64,000 nt of DNA from positions 147,430 to 211,429 of the forward strand of contig QKWP01000778.1 of assembly GCA_003550325.1 (NCBI GenBank). The letters run 5' to 3'. The first letter of the stretch is position 1. Each line of letters opens with the position of its first letter. Both the position numbers and the translations under genes were made by a program. The notes beneath the pieces are model-generated. The model was not told the DNA's origin and ran no database searches. It saw only the letters and a program-made list of their open reading frames with translations. This stretch comes from Gigaspora rosea. Taxonomy: Eukaryota > Glomeromycota > Glomeromycetes > Diversisporales > Gigasporaceae. Shown piece by piece: positions 1-11,005 of this stretch.

Positions 1-2
1 TA

Positions 3-3000
3 CCGAAAAAAGATGAGTGGAATTTCAATTTGAACAATATTCGGCCTATCTTACTTTTAGAAACAGTAAGAAAAGTTTTAAACAAGGTTTTAATGTGAAG
101 ATTAGATCGAATCTTTAAAGAAAAAAAATACTGAAAGGTCCAAATTTCGCGGGTCTGTCAGGAGAAAGTACTGAAGATCCTATACACATTTTAAATTGTA
201 TAACAGAAGAGGCCAGGGAGAAGAAAAAAGAGCTATAGGTCTTATTCCAAGACATGCAAAAGGCCTTTGATTCGGTGAGTATGGATTCTCTAGAGTTGGC
301 CCTTAGAAGAATTAAGCTACCCGAAAATCTTTGCAAATATGTTGTAAACCTCTTCTCCAAGAGACAATTTGAAGTTATAACTGCTTTCGGTAATACAAAA
401 CAAGTTATAGCCAGTGATGGTATTGATCAAGGAGAGGTGTTCTCTCTGTTGGTCTGGCGTATATTTTATGATCCTCTTTTATGTGAAATTCAAAGACGGA
501 AAAAGTGGGAGTACAAAGTTGAGGTAGAATGGCCTGTAGACTTGCGTACTAATAAAATTGAACATATAAAATGGCGACAAGCAGTTTTGGCTTACGCTGA
601 CGATACGACCTGGATCGCTAAGACCAAAGAGGAGCTAGAGGAGATGCTGGAGGTGGCTGATGACTTTTACAAATTGAATGACATTAGAATTAACAAGAAC
701 AAATCAGAATTGATAGTGATTAACGGAAATCAGCAAGCATCAAATAAAGAATACAAAATCTGCTCTAGCGATGGAACAGAAATCCAAGCAAAAGAAAAGG
801 ATAATCCGGCAAGGTTTCTCGGCATCTGGGTTTCTGAGAAAAACAGCAAAAACTGTGGTCTAAAACTGGTGGAGCAGAAAATCCAAAGTTTAATAAGGAT
901 TTTAAAAAAGAAAAAGGTTACACTCGGGCATCTACAATACATCAACAACAAGGTTTTAATACCCAGAATAGAATACAGATTAAGATGTCACATAGTAAGC
1001 AAGCAGGTGTGCGATCGTTTGCACAGACCATGGTTAATACTCATTAAAAACAAGGCAGGGCTGGCAAGTTCTACAGCAAATGGAATCCTGCATCATCGTA
1101 ATCTTGTGGGACTTAGAACGATCTAGCAAGCAAGACTAGCTCAGCAAATACCAAGTCTAATTGAAAGATTAAACAATACAGGAACAGTAGGGTCGGTAAC
1201 TTGGATTAGACTTAGACAGGCTCAGCTAGATAGTAAAAGTACAGAGTGTATTCTTGTTTGGAACACTAACAGATGCAAGAGTAGTGAGTTTCGTTTCAAT
1301 TTTAATGCAAAGTTAGTGCAAGAAGCAAAAACAATTAAAATCAAGCTAGAGTGCAAAGAATTAGAAGAGGCGGTGAAGCTCGCAGACAAAAACAATAATA
1401 AAATTTGGACCCTCCTAAGTATGAAGGAAAGAAAAAGTTTCTTGAAGAATAAAAGCAATCATTGGATAATAGTAGAGCAGTTAAGGGGAGTAACAAAATC
1501 AGGTGATTTTTTAGGGGGGGAGGGGGGTAAAAAAAGTTGAAATTATATATAAGAACCTGACTATTTATATATTAAGAAAGAGGGAGGGGGGTAGGCCTCT
1601 GATAAAAAATAATCAGGTGATTAATGACACTGCCCTAATTAGTCTGTGGAAAAAGCCAGTATGGTTTCAAAGAATAGAAGAGCTTTTAATATACAACACT
1701 ATAACAAGGGAAGTTAAGTCCCAATTTAGATTAGTATATGGAAACAGCTTGGCGACCCAACCTACCTTGATAATGGTTTCTAGAGACAAAAGAAAGTTGG
1801 AATGGGTTCTCTTCGGTACAAGTAGAGATAAGACTGAGATAGGAAGAATTAAAAGAAAAAGATGAGAAGTCATGGAAATTGAGCACTGGACCGATGGAAA
1901 AGAAAACAATGAGTCTCTTGTAAAATGTGCAGGGTGCCAAATAGGTGAAGAGAACATTAATGAAATATGTATAATTAGGAAAAAGTTCAGTGAAAGTAGA
2001 AGAGCTTTGAAAAAAGGAGTTGTCAAAAGAAAAGGGGAGAACAGAGCATTCTGTGAAATCACACTTAACTCTTTGAGCACGTGTATTGGTTCACAAACCC
2101 AAGACCCAGGAACAGTAAACACGGACGTAAAAGTTTTCGTCGAAACGGTAGAAAACTCATTAATTGACAAGCATATTGTGGAGCAAGACTTTAGAGTTAG
2201 GCTCAAGGAAACTGCGCGAACACTAGCAACATTCCAGAATCTAGGTATATACACAAACGGTTCTTTAAAAGAGTCTGGAAATAGCACTCAACCACGAAAA
2301 ATGGGTGTGTAATGGATTATACTTAACGAGCAGGATCAGGCCAATCCAGTTACTCTAGCGCAATTTGCAGGTGCAATATGAGACTGGCCATCATCGACCA
2401 GAGCAGAATTAGGGGCAATAGGTACTGCATTGCTCGTAATTCCGCAAAAGTGCAAAATTAAGGTATATACTGATAGTGCAAATGCAATCAGTATGATCAA
2501 AAAAGTACTTTGCAATCAGAGAACATCAAGAATTTCAAAGCTAAAGAATGGAAGCATTCTTGCAATGATCGAAAGTTTAATTAAGCGTAAGGAGATAGAT
2601 ATCAACTTCGTCAAAGTAAAAGGGCACAGTACCGTTTACTTTAATGAGTAGGTGGATAAGTTGGTGAAAGAAGAATGCAAGGACGGAGAAGTTATTAGTT
2701 GGAATATCGAGTGGTCGAAATTGGTAAGGGTGGTACCTAGGTGGAATCAGTACATAATAGATACCCCTATTAGAGGGTTAATAGATAGTATTACAAATTT
2801 GTATTATAGCATAGAATGGTTACACACTAGTAGTATAAAATATTTAGAAAGTAAGAATAGTATAGAGTCAGAAATTGATTGGAAGGGAATCTGGCAGAAT
2901 TTAAAAAAAAATGCAGGGTCAAGATGTAGAAGTTTGCAAAGTAGTAGAGAATGGGTGTTTGATACAAAGTGTCTAAACGACTTACTGCCAACTCTTAGCT

Positions 3001-3482
3001 TACTACACAAGAGGAACCCAACGATGTATCCGATAGATACCTGTATAGCATGCTTTCGTGAGAAAGAAGATTTAGAACACTTGGCAAGTTGCGAACTATA
3101 CAAAATCCTCTGGAAGAAAATTGAGCGCAAAGCTGAGAATCTTGCCTTAGAAGAACAGTTTCTCGCCAGAGAAAGAAAGAGGAAAAAAAGTGAAGACGCC
3201 TCTACATTGGAAATTGCAAGCACAAAAGCGGTCTTAATCGGATTATCAAGAAATGCCAGGCTAGAAAACCGCATAAATTGCATTAGAGGAATCCTTTTAA
3301 GTAACAGCAATGAAAGTATAGAACTGCGAAATGCCCGAAAAAAATATACTTATGAGCTCAGAAGGGAGTTCAAGCGAATCATTTGGGCGTGCCGATGTGA
3401 GGCAGTTAATGAATGGGAGAAAAATCAAGGTATCTCGAACAAAGACAAAAGGGAAAGAGCAGTAAGAAGTAAACCATATTAG
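3..3482 (+). pseudogene. Broken LINE ORF2: reverse transcriptase, RNase H, zinc knuckle
   Basis: RT motifs read in order: NNIRPI (about 36-53), motif A DMQKAFDSV (about 251-277), motif B GIDQGEV (about 421-441) and motif C AYADD (about 590-604). The RNase H domain shows YTNGS near 2248-2262 where YTDGS is expected, an acidic RAELGA near 2400, YTDSA near 2466 and KVKGHS near 2617. A C-terminal CIAC...H...C knuckle lies near 3040-3090, typical of LINE ORF2 C termini. Breaks I can see: TGA at 96-98, a frame change near 150, TAG at 236-238, TAG at 1124-1126 (copy 2 has TGG), a replaced segment at about 1490-1650, TAA at 2310-2312 and TAG at 2649-2651 (copy 2 has CAG). The Asp-to-Asn change removes the first RNase H carboxylate. 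Not functional. Confidence 0.85.
1497..1622. repeat. Small G-rich insertion with 12-bp direct repeats inside LINE copy 1
   Basis: AATCAGGTGATT occurs at 1497-1508 and again at 1611-1622, bracketing about 100 bp with two G-rich runs (1513-1528 and 1581-1592). Copy 2 lacks this stretch at the matching place (about 5810-5890), so it looks like an insertion or replacement in copy 1. A similar short G-rich segment bounded by ATCAGGT/ATCATCTGATTTTTTAG occurs near 17181 and 55685. Confidence 0.5.
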
Positions 3483-3878
3483 GAAATTTCACGTAAGAAA
3501 ACCTTAAGAGAAGCAGAATCAGTGCACAAAGCAAAGGAGAAAGAACGGTGGGACAAGGTCAAAACACTTTTGACCAATGTAGTCCAAACTAATTCTAAAC
3601 CGACATGGTCTGGGTTGTACAAACCTGTTGGTAAACGAACTTAATGCAATCTTGACAAGGCTAGCGACCACTATCCAGTGACCCAAGGGAGTTCCTTCAG
3701 TGAGTTGAAGGCCTAAGGATAGGAAAAAGGTTGCTGTGGCAGATCGCATCTGGGCACTTTATAGTAGCCGGGTGAGTCTTTATTGTAGAAAAAAAAGGGT
3801 TAAAGGCAGTAGTTTGAGACCTTTGTATGTAGTAACATGCGCATTCTTTAGTCAATAAAGGCAGGATTGCCAAAAAAA

Positions 3879-4822
3879 TATATATATATATTATAGAGGG
3901 TGTGATCGTCAGTTATAATTGTCTTCGTAGTGAGGAGAGGAAGACCGGATGAGCTTCCCGCGGCTTAGTCCACTGAACTACAAGATGAGAAATAACTTTG
4001 ATGTATCTACCTCGAAATTTTTATATAAATATAAAATGATACAGGGAATCGCATTAAATGGCTTAGGGTCTGTGTAATTCCTCCCTTGAAAGCATGTCAT
4101 ATATTTATTTTTTCTATAGTAGTTTTTAAAAATTTTTACTGTGGATGAAGACTCTATTTGGTCTGTTGATAGTTTTTAAATTCTTATAGTAAAGCGAAGA
4201 CTATATTAGGTTAGTTTTAAAATTCTTATACAATTTTTAAATTCTCATAGCTAGTGAAAAACTTTATTTATTGTTATTTTAAATTTATTATAGTTGGGAG
4301 AAAACTATATTGGTGAAGACTAACTGGGATATTTTTAAAATTTTTAATTGCTGAACTAAGAATTAATAGAGCAGAAAACATTTTTAAAGCTCTTTTAATC
4401 TTGAATTTAAATTCGAAACTATATGCTCAATCAGTTGATATCCAATCATATCATAAATTTTAATAGGTGCGTTTATATGTATTCTCTATAAGACATTTTA
4501 TTCATTTTATATATGCAATAGTATAGTTTTGTTAATTATAGATGAAGTATAAAAAATGGGAATAAAGGGTGTGTAACTTGTTATAAAAAACTTTTTAATA
4601 AAGCTCTTGTGTTTATAAGCTATATTTTAACCTGGGTAAATAGTTTTATTCGTTTACAATACGAGTTAGTTTGCTTCGAAGTTACAAAGAAATTGTAACA
4701 TGTTTAATAATTATCTATCTGTTTTCATTGAAAGTGTATCATGTGGATAAAAACTGTTTTATAATTGGTCAACTACCTCATGATCAGACTCGTGCATTTC
4801 CAAAAAATACAAAAGTGATCTT
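3879..4822. other. AT-rich non-coding flank downstream of LINE copy 1
   Basis: No gene found. It opens with an (AT)n run, then a GC-richer patch (3920-3990), then short repeats of the form GTGAAGACTATATTGG and TTTTTAAATTCTTATAG at 4130-4330. The same bases recur at 8112-9055. Confidence 0.6.
3920..3990 (-). other. tRNA-like remnant just 3' of the LINE (copy at 8153-8223)
   Basis: On the - strand the patch contains TAGTTCAGTGGACTAAG, close to a tRNA A-box/D-arm, and a GC-rich hairpin-like GCCGCGGG segment, unlike the AT-rich surroundings. I find no convincing B-box and no closed acceptor stem, so this is at best a decayed tRNA or SINE head. It is present in both duplicate segments. Confidence 0.25.
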
Positions 4823-5206
4823 TTGTTTATAATTAGATTTTCTATTTTGTTTTTTTTCACTTTTTTGTTTTTCATTTTTTGTTTTTGTTTTATTTATTTA
4901 TTTTTTAATTTTTTTATTTCAGCACTTTACAAGAAAAACAATCAACTTTCGAAACCTTGCGCATGCCAACTACGACTTTTGACACTTTCAAGAACACACC
5001 CCAAGCAATTTCTAAATTTTCAAAAATGCTTCTTTAGAGAAATGAGCGCAAGTTTTTGCAAGTTCTTGCAAGGTTTCGCTTTATTTATTTTTCATTTCAT
5101 GCTTTTTGTTTTTGTTTTTTTGGTTTATTTTTAAAATTTTTTTTATTAATTTATTTTATTTCAGCACTTTGCAAGAAAAACAAACAACTTCGAAACATTG
5201 CGCATG
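4823..5206. repeat. First, partial copy of the ~250-bp tandem family, ending at the N
   Basis: Two partial units of the same family that forms the array at 9090-10170, recognisable from GAGAAATGAGCGCAAG, GCAAGTTCTTGCAAGG and CAGCACTTTGCAAG. Identity to 9056 onward is complete until about 5092, then the copies diverge. Apparent hydrophobic open frames here are just T-rich repeat and are not genes. Confidence 0.6.
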
Positions 5207-5207
5207 N
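5207..5207. other. Assembly gap (single N)
   Basis: One N separates repeat sequence on its left (…TTGCGCATG) from the middle of a LINE RT domain on its right. The right-hand sequence starts without any 5' part of the element. This is best read as a contig join of unknown true size. Confidence 0.9.
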
Positions 5208-7715
5208 AAATCCAAAGTTTAATAAGGATTTTAAAAAAGAAAAAGGTTACACTCGGGCATCTACAATACATCAACAACAAGGTTTTAATACCCAGAATAG
5301 AATACAGATTAAGATGTCACATAGTAAGCAAGCGGTGTGCGATCGTTTGCACAGACGGTGGTTAATGCTCATTAAAAACAAGGCAGGGCTGGCAAGTTCC
5401 ACAGCAAATGGAATCCTGCATCATCGTAATCTCGTGGGACTTAGAACAATCTGGCAAGCAAGACTAGCTCAGCAAATACCAAGTCTAATCGAAAGATTAA
5501 ACAATACAGGAACAGTAGGGTCAGTAACTTGAATTAGACTTAGACAGGCTCAGCTAGATAGTAAAAGTACAGAGTGTATTCTTGCTTGGAACACTGACAA
5601 ATGCAAGAGTAGTGAGTTTCGATTCAATTTTAATGCAAAGTTAGTGCAAGAAGCAAAAACAATTAAAATCAAGCTAGAGTGCAAAGAATTAGAAGAGGCA
5701 GTAAAGCTCACAGACAAAAACAATAATGAAATTTGGACCCTCCTAAGTATGAAGGAAAGAAAAAGTTTCTTGAAGAATAAAAGCAATCGTTGGATAATAG
5801 TGAGCAGTTAATCAGTCAGGACGGTGCACAATTGTTGACATGGTCACAACTGCAAAAACTTAGAGAGTTTAGTGGCTGTGGAAAAAAACAAGAATGGTTT
5901 CAAAGAATAGAAGAGCTTTTAATACACAACACTATAACAAGGGAAGTTAAGTCCCAATTTAGACTAATGTGTGGAAACAGCTTGGCGACCCAACCTACAT
6001 TGATACCAGTTTCTAGAGACAAAAGAAAGTTGGAATGGGTCCTCTTCGGTACAAGTAGAGATAAGACTGAGATAGGAAGAATTAAAAGGAAAAAAGGAGA
6101 AGTCATGGAAATTGAGCACTGGACCAATGAAAAAGAAAACAATGAGTCTCTTGTAAAATGCGCAGGGTGCCAAATAGGTGAAGAGAACAATAATGAAATA
6201 TGTATAATTAGGAAAAAGCACCGTAAAAGTAGAAGAGCTTTAAAAAAAGGAGTTGTCAAAAGAAAAAGAGAGAACAGAGCATTCTGTGAAATCCCACTTA
6301 ATTCCCTGAGCACATGTATTGTTCCACAAACCCAAGACCCAAGAACAGTAAATACAGACGTAAAAGTTTTCGTTGAAACAGTAGAAAACTCATTAATTGA
6401 CAAGTATATTGTGGAGCAAGATTTTAGAGTTAGGTTCAAGAAAATTGCGCAAACACTAGCAACATTCCAGAATCTAGGTATATACACAGACGGTTCTTTA
6501 GAAGAGTCTGGAAATAGCACTCAATCACGAAGAATGGGTGTGGGATAAATTATATTTAACGAGCAGGATCAGGCCAATCCAGTTACTTTAGCGCAATTTG
6601 CAGGTGCAATACGAGACTGGCCATCATCGACTAGAGCAGAATTAGGGGCAATAGGTACTGCATTGCTCGTAATTCCGCAAAAGTGCAAAATTAAGGTATA
6701 TACTGATAGTGCAAATGCAATCAGTATGATCAAAAAAGTACTTTGCAATCAGAGAACATCAAGAATTTCAAAGCTAAAGAATGGAAGCATTCTTGCAATG
6801 ATCGAAAGTTTAATTAAACGTAAGGAGATAGATATCAACTTCATCAAAGTAAAAGGGCATAGTGGTGTCTACTTCAATGAGCAGGTGGATAAGTTGGCGA
6901 AAGAAGGATGCAAGGACAGAGAAGTTATTAGTTGGAATATTGAGTGGTCGAAATTGGTAAGGGTGGTACCTAGGTGGAATCAGTACATAATAGATACCCC
7001 TATTAGAGGGTTAATAGATAGTATTACAAATTTGTATTATAGCATAGAATGGTTACACACTAGTAGTATAAAATATTTAGAAAGAAAGAATAGTATAGAG
7101 TCAGAAATTGATTGGAAGGGAATCTGGCAGAATTTAAAAAAAAATGCAGGGTCAAGATGTAGAAGTTTGCAAAGTAGTAGAGAATGGGTGTTTGATACAA
7201 AGTGTCTAAACGACTTACTGCCAACTCTTAGCTTACTACACAAGAGGAACCCAACGATGTATCCGATAGATACCTGTATAGCATGCTTTCGTGAGAAAGA
7301 AGATTTAGAACACTTGGCAAGTTGCGAACTATACAAAATCCTCTGGAAGAAAATTGAGCGCAAAGCTGAGAATCTTGCCTTAGAAGAACAGTTTCTCGCC
7401 AGAGAAAGAAAGAGGAAAAAAAGTGAAGACGCCTCTACATTGGAAATTGCAAGCACAAAAGCGGTCTTAATCGGATTATCAAGAAATGCCAGGCTAGAAA
7501 ACCGCATAAATTGCATTAGAGGAATCCTTTTAAGTAACAGCAATGAAAGTATAGAACTGCGAAATGCCCGAAAAAAATATACTTATGAGCTCAGAAGGGA
7601 GTTCAAGCGAATCATTTGGGCGTGCCGATGTGAGGCAGTTAATGAATGGGAGAAAAATCAAGGTATCTCGAACAAAGACAAAAGGGAAAGAGCAGTAAGA
7701 AGTAAACCATATTAG
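5208..7715 (+). pseudogene. LINE ORF2 C-terminal half: RT thumb, RNase H, zinc knuckle (copy 2)
   Basis: Reads the RT thumb/connection region, then RNase H with all four expected acidic positions visible: YTDGS (about 6481-6495), RAELGA (about 6633-6650), YTDSA (about 6699-6713) and the Asp of VDKLAKEG after KVKGHSGVY (about 6850-6906). The CIAC…H…C knuckle follows near 7273-7325. Breaks: TGA at 5530-5532, where copy 1 has TGG; a one-base frame change near 5800; and TAA at 6546-6548, where the context GVG-W-IIFNE predicts Trp. The frame from 5790 and the frame through 7715 are the same. The RNase H catalytic residues are therefore intact but the protein cannot be made whole without readthrough. 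Confidence 0.85.
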
Positions 7716-8111
7716 GAAATTTCACGTAAGAAAACCTTAAGAGAAGCAGAATCAGTGCACAAAGCAAAGGAGAAAGAACGGTGGGACAAGGTCAAAACAC
7801 TTTTGACCAATGTAGTCCAAACTAATTCTAAACCGACATGGTCTGGGTTGTACAAACCTGTTGGTAAACGAACTTAATGCAATCTTGACAAGGCTAGCGA
7901 CCACTATCCAGTGACCCAAGGGAGTTCCTTCAGTGAGTTGAAGGCCTAAGGATAGGAAAAAGGTTGCTGTGGCAGATCGCATCTGGGCACTTTATAGTAG
8001 CCGGGTGAGTCTTTATTGTAGAAAAAAAAGGGTTAAAGGCAGTAGTTTGAGACCTTTGTATGTAGTAACATGCGCATTCTTTAGTCAATAAAGGCAGGAT
8101 TGCCAAAAAAA
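5208..8111 (+). mobile_element. LINE copy 2, 5' end cut by the assembly gap
   Basis: Matches LINE copy 1 from position 881 onward (offset 4327-4328 at first, then 4233 after the segment missing relative to copy 1). It ends in the same AATAAAG…GCC poly-A junction at about 8105-8111. It is the better preserved of the two + strand copies: from 5790 to 7715 there is one continuous reading frame interrupted by a single TAA. Confidence 0.85.
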
Positions 8112-9325
8112 TATATATATATATTATAGAGGGTGTGATCGTCAGTTATAATTGTCTTCGTAGTGAGGAGAGGAAGACCGGATGAGCTTCCCGCGGCTTA
8201 GTCCACTGAACTACAAGATGAGAAATAACTTTGATGTATCTACCTCGAAATTTTTATATAAATATAAAATGATACAGGGAATCGCATTAAATGGCTTAGG
8301 GTCTGTGTAATTCCTCCCTTGAAAGCATGTCATATATTTATTTTTTCTATAGTAGTTTTTAAAAATTTTTACTGTGGATGAAGACTCTATTTGGTCTGTT
8401 GATAGTTTTTAAATTCTTATAGTAAAGCGAAGACTATATTAGGTTAGTTTTAAAATTCTTATACAATTTTTAAATTCTCATAGCTAGTGAAAAACTTTAT
8501 TTATTGTTATTTTAAATTTATTATAGTTGGGAGAAAACTATATTGGTGAAGACTAACTGGGATATTTTTAAAATTTTTAATTGCTGAACTAAGAATTAAT
8601 AGAGCAGAAAACATTTTTAAAGCTCTTTTAATCTTGAATTTAAATTCGAAACTATATGCTCAATCAGTTGATATCCAATCATATCATAAATTTTAATAGG
8701 TGCGTTTATATGTATTCTCTATAAGACATTTTATTCATTTTATATATGCAATAGTATAGTTTTGTTAATTATAGATGAAGTATAAAAAATGGGAATAAAG
8801 GGTGTGTAACTTGTTATAAAAAACTTTTTAATAAAGCTCTTGTGTTTATAAGCTATATTTTAACCTGGGTAAATAGTTTTATTCGTTTACAATACGAGTT
8901 AGTTTGCTTCGAAGTTACAAAGAAATTGTAACATGTTTAATAATTATCTATCTGTTTTCATTGAAAGTGTATCATGTGGATAAAAACTGTTTTATAATTG
9001 GTCAACTACCTCATGATCAGACTCGTGCATTTCCAAAAAATACAAAAGTGATCTTTTGTTTATAATTAGATTTTCTATTTTGTTTTTTTTCACTTTTTTG
9101 TTTTTCATTTTTTGTTTTTGTTTTATTTATTTATTTTTTAATTTTTTTATTTCAGCACTTTACAAGAAAAACAATCAACTTTCGAAACCTTGCGCATGCC
9201 AACTACGACTTTTGACACTTTCAAGAACACACCCCAAGCAATTTCTAAATTTTCAAAAATGCTTCTTTAGAGAAATGAGCGCAAGTTTTTGCAAGTTCTT
9301 GCAAGGTTTCGCTTTATTTATTTTT
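6949..9325. repeat. Segmental duplicate B (partner 2716-5092)
   Basis: See the partner entry. Offset is exactly 4233 throughout, including the non-coding flank. Confidence 0.85.
8112..9089. other. AT-rich non-coding flank downstream of LINE copy 2
   Basis: No gene found; same content as 3879-4856, including the tRNA-like patch at 8153-8223. Confidence 0.6.
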
Positions 9326-10170
9326 CATTTTGTATTTTTTGTTTTGTTTTTTGGTTTATTTTTAAAATTTTTTTTATTAATTTATTTTATTTTGGCACTT
9401 TGCAAGAAAAACAAACAACTTTTTGAAACCTTGCGCATGCCAACTACTACTTCTGACACTTTCAAAACCACACCCCCAGAAATTTCTAAATTTTCAAAAA
9501 TGCTTTTTTAGAGAAATGTGTGCAAGTTTTTGCAAGTTTTTGCAAATTTTTGCAAGTTCTTGCAAGGTTTAGCTTTATTTATTTTTCATTTTGTATTTTT
9601 TGTTTTGTTTTTTGGTTTATTTTTAAAATTTTTTTTATTAATTTATTTTATTTCAGCACTTTGCAAGAAAAACAAACAACTTCGAAACATTGCGCATGCC
9701 AACTATGACTTTCAACACTTTCAAGAACACACTTCCAGCAATTTCTAAATTTTCAAGAATGCTTCTTTAGAGAAATGAGCGCAAGTTTTTGCAAGTTTTT
9801 GCAAATTTTTGCAAGTTCTTGCAAGGTTTAGCTTTATTTATTTTTCATTTTGTATTTTTTGTTTTGTTTTTTGGTTTATTTTTAAAATTTTTTTTATTAA
9901 TTTATTTTATTTTGGCACTTTGCAAGAAAAACAAACAACTTTTTGAAACCTTGCGCATGCCAACTACTACTTCTGACACTTTCAAAACCACACCCCCAGA
10001 AATTTCTAAATTTTTAAGAACACTTCTTTAGAGAAATGGGTGCAAGTTTTTGCAAGTTTTTGCAAGTTCTTGCAAGGTTTCGCTTCATTTATTTTTTTGT
10101 TTTGTGTTTTTGTTTTTGTTTTTTTTTGGGTTATTTTTAAAATTTTTTTTATTAATTTATTTTAGAAATT
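9090..10170. repeat. Tandem array, ~240-260-bp unit, about 4 copies
   Basis: Unit starts can be set at AGAAATG: 9271, 9512, 9771 and 10032, giving spacings of 241, 259 and 261, with a partial unit before 9271. Each unit contains several GCAAGTTTTT/GCAAGTTCTT sub-repeats, a long T-rich stretch, GCACTTTGCAAGAAAAAC, TTGCGCATGCCAACTA and AATTTCTAAATTTT. Hydrophobic open frames inside are by-products of T-richness. No transposon ends seen. Confidence 0.8.
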
Positions 10171-10632
10171 ATTTAAATTTAACCTCAAGTGAATTTCACT
10201 GCTTATGTAATCAATTCGTAATACGTATTACGCAATCATGCTTTATTATATACTGGTAGATAATTTCAAATGTCAAATAGAACTTAATACAACTGTAAAT
10301 TTTCTCACGTGAAATGCTTGACAAAGAAGTTAGTAATAAACAACTTGGATCAAAGATAGGAAGTACATTGGTTAATGCGTTTTGCAGAAACATCAACTGA
10401 ATTTTTTAAAACTTGGTTTAAAAGGTGTACGAACGTTAACGATTGCATTAGCAAGACTTCTTTGGGAACTTACCTTGAATTAAATGCCCTAGTAAGTTAT
10501 TTTGTAAGGCTGTAAATTTTAAATTTTAAGCATTTCACTGGGAGGTTGTTCAGATCTGTGCTTTTTATGGATATTCATTCAAAACGAGTGTGCTTTTTTC
10601 TTTTTATTACTACCTTTAGCTTATAAGAACAA
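10171..10632. other. Non-coding stretch before the MULE gene
   Basis: No gene recognised. Contains the 16-bp palindrome CGTAATACGTATTACG near 10217-10232. It may include the MULE 5' end, but I could not find matching terminal repeats on both sides of the MULE. Confidence 0.4.
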
Positions 10633-10679
10633 ATGATGCGTGTACTAGTGCATACTTTATCTGAAAGCTCTTCCAAAGT

Positions 10680-11005
10680 TGATCCCACAAATGATCCCAC
10701 GAATGATACCACGAACAATAGCATGAACGATAATGCGAACAATGCCACAAATGATATTATGAACAATGCCATGGGTATGATAAATGCTAAAAACATGAAC
10801 ATAAACAATGCCATAAGCATAAACGATGCCATAAGCATGAACGATTCCATAAGCATGAACGATGCCATAAGTATGAATGATGCCATAAGCATGAACGATG
10901 CCATAAGCATGAACGATGCAATGAACATGAACGATGCAATGAACATGAACATTAATGATACCATAAGTATGAACATGAGTGTGAATGATAGCATGAGCAC
11001 TAATG
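10680..11005 (+). repeat. 18-bp coding minisatellite (AISMND-type) in MULE exon 1
   Basis: Repeats of GCCATAAGCATGAACGAT and variants (ATGAACATGAACGATGCA) encode AISMND/AMNMND hexapeptides, preceded by NDPTND/NNATND variants. Because the unit is a multiple of three, copy-number changes keep frame. Confidence 0.8.

Larger units (their letters stand above)
1..3878 (+). mobile_element. LINE (non-LTR retrotransposon) copy 1, 5' part outside window
   Basis: A non-LTR retrotransposon reading left to right. The window opens inside the reverse transcriptase domain, so the 5' UTR, ORF1 and endonuclease lie upstream or are missing. The 3' end is taken where AATAAAGGCAGGATTGCC is followed by a run of seven A at about 3872-3878; the same style of ending (AATAAAG, short spacer, GCC, poly-A) closes the - strand LINE at 17353. 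Coding content in order is RT, RT thumb/connection, RNase H and a zinc knuckle. The element is dead: several stops and frame changes are visible. About 1.2 kb past its 3' end is shared with copy 2, so the two copies arose by duplication of LINE plus flank, or by misassembly, rather than by two independent insertions. Confidence 0.85.
2716..5092. repeat. Segmental duplicate A (partner 6949-9325)
   Basis: By eye this stretch is almost identical to 6949-9325 at a constant offset of 4233; the one difference I saw is AGT versus AGA near 2853/7086. It covers the 3' third of the LINE, the LINE poly-A junction and about 1.2 kb of AT-rich flank. Upstream of 2716 the two copies differ every few tens of bases, so identity switches abruptly. 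Shared flank beyond the poly-A argues against independent retrotransposition. Confidence 0.85.

Noticed and set aside
9056-10259. Hydrophobic open frames in the ~250-bp array
   Set aside because: They repeat with the DNA unit and consist of T-rich translation; not genes.
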